A stretch of 64,000 bases of DNA from Neptunomonas japonica DSM 18939 (GTDB taxonomy: Bacteria; Pseudomonadota; Gammaproteobacteria; Pseudomonadales; Balneatricaceae): contig NZ_AUGR01000013.1 in assembly GCF_000422765.1 (NCBI RefSeq), forward strand, positions 62,001 to 126,000, written 5' to 3'. Below, piece after piece: positions 63,923 through 64,000 of the stretch (position 1 is its first letter; every line of letters begins with the position of its first letter). A model generated the notes under the pieces. That model saw only the letters and a list, made by a program, of their open reading frames with translations, searched no databases and had not been told where the DNA came from. The position numbers and the translations under genes are program-made.

Positions 63923-64000
63923 TAGCACGACTCCACAAAATTTAAGAAAGCAATATTTTAGGGGCTGGTTACTGTGTATGCATTGTTTTTTTCGACTTAA

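Noticed and set aside
1-64000. CRISPR arrays, insertion sequences, integrases or prophage
   Set aside because: No direct-repeat array, transposase, integrase or phage structural gene was seen anywhere in the window.

Overview
This 64 kb window reads as chromosomal DNA of a marine gammaproteobacterium, most like the Oceanospirillales (a Neptunomonas/Amphritea-type organism; this is an inference). The grounds are a moderately AT-rich composition, the rsx/rnfABCDGE-nth gene order, class Ia nrdAB followed by a YfaE-type ferredoxin, an NhaD Na+/H+ antiporter, the cysI-DUF934-cysH-cysG arrangement, and many c-di-GMP proteins. No phage, insertion sequence, CRISPR array or rRNA was seen. The one tRNA is tRNA-Tyr.

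Layout. 1-8 kb: a cut Tim44-like gene, yaaA, trpS, a two-domain sulfurtransferase, a DyP-type peroxidase, and an azoR/DJ-1 pair divergent from a MocR regulator. 8-17 kb: a signalling locus with a TonB-dependent receptor, a YfiR-family periplasmic protein, cysK on the other strand, a CHASE8 hybrid histidine kinase and a REC-PAS-GGDEF-EAL response regulator. 17-25.6 kb: a Sel1-like protein, a DUF4139 protein, a Fur-box-preceded set (DUF2271, PepSY flavoreductase, ankyrin protein), a DUF2057 protein and a porin. 25.8-34.4 kb: a phytase-like propeller protein, a pseudokinase fused to an FGE-like domain, kdsA, a HugZ-like protein, a DUF2788/LemA/GIDE operon and an HDOD protein. 34.5-42.9 kb: a 5TMR-PAS-GGDEF-EAL protein, tRNA-Tyr, nrdA-nrdB-ferredoxin behind paired NrdR boxes, and nth. 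43.1-49.3 kb: the complete Rnf complex. 49.4-57.6 kb: sulfate assimilation (cysDN; TauE-like exporter; cysI-DUF934-cysH-cysG). 57.8-64 kb: a twin-CDGSH protein, a hydrolase-OsmC fusion, aqpZ, a SRPBCC protein, small membrane proteins including a frameshifted one, a thioredoxin-like protein and nhaD.

How the parts connect. The sulfur genes cover sulfate to sulfide to cysteine (cysDN, cysH, cysI, siroheme by cysG, cysK), but APS kinase and a CysJ flavoprotein are absent. The CysN C-terminus keeps only a decayed APS kinase-like remnant. Rnf and NhaD fit a sodium-based marine bioenergetics. The most interesting systems are the TonB receptor/YfiR/CHASE8 kinase/c-di-GMP phosphodiesterase locus, a proposed NADPH-to-periplasm electron wire (PepSY flavoreductase plus a DUF2271 protein with a flavinylation-like motif), a LemA operon whose GIDE-type member carries an EF-hand, and a small-protein operon with a one-base frameshift in a G run.
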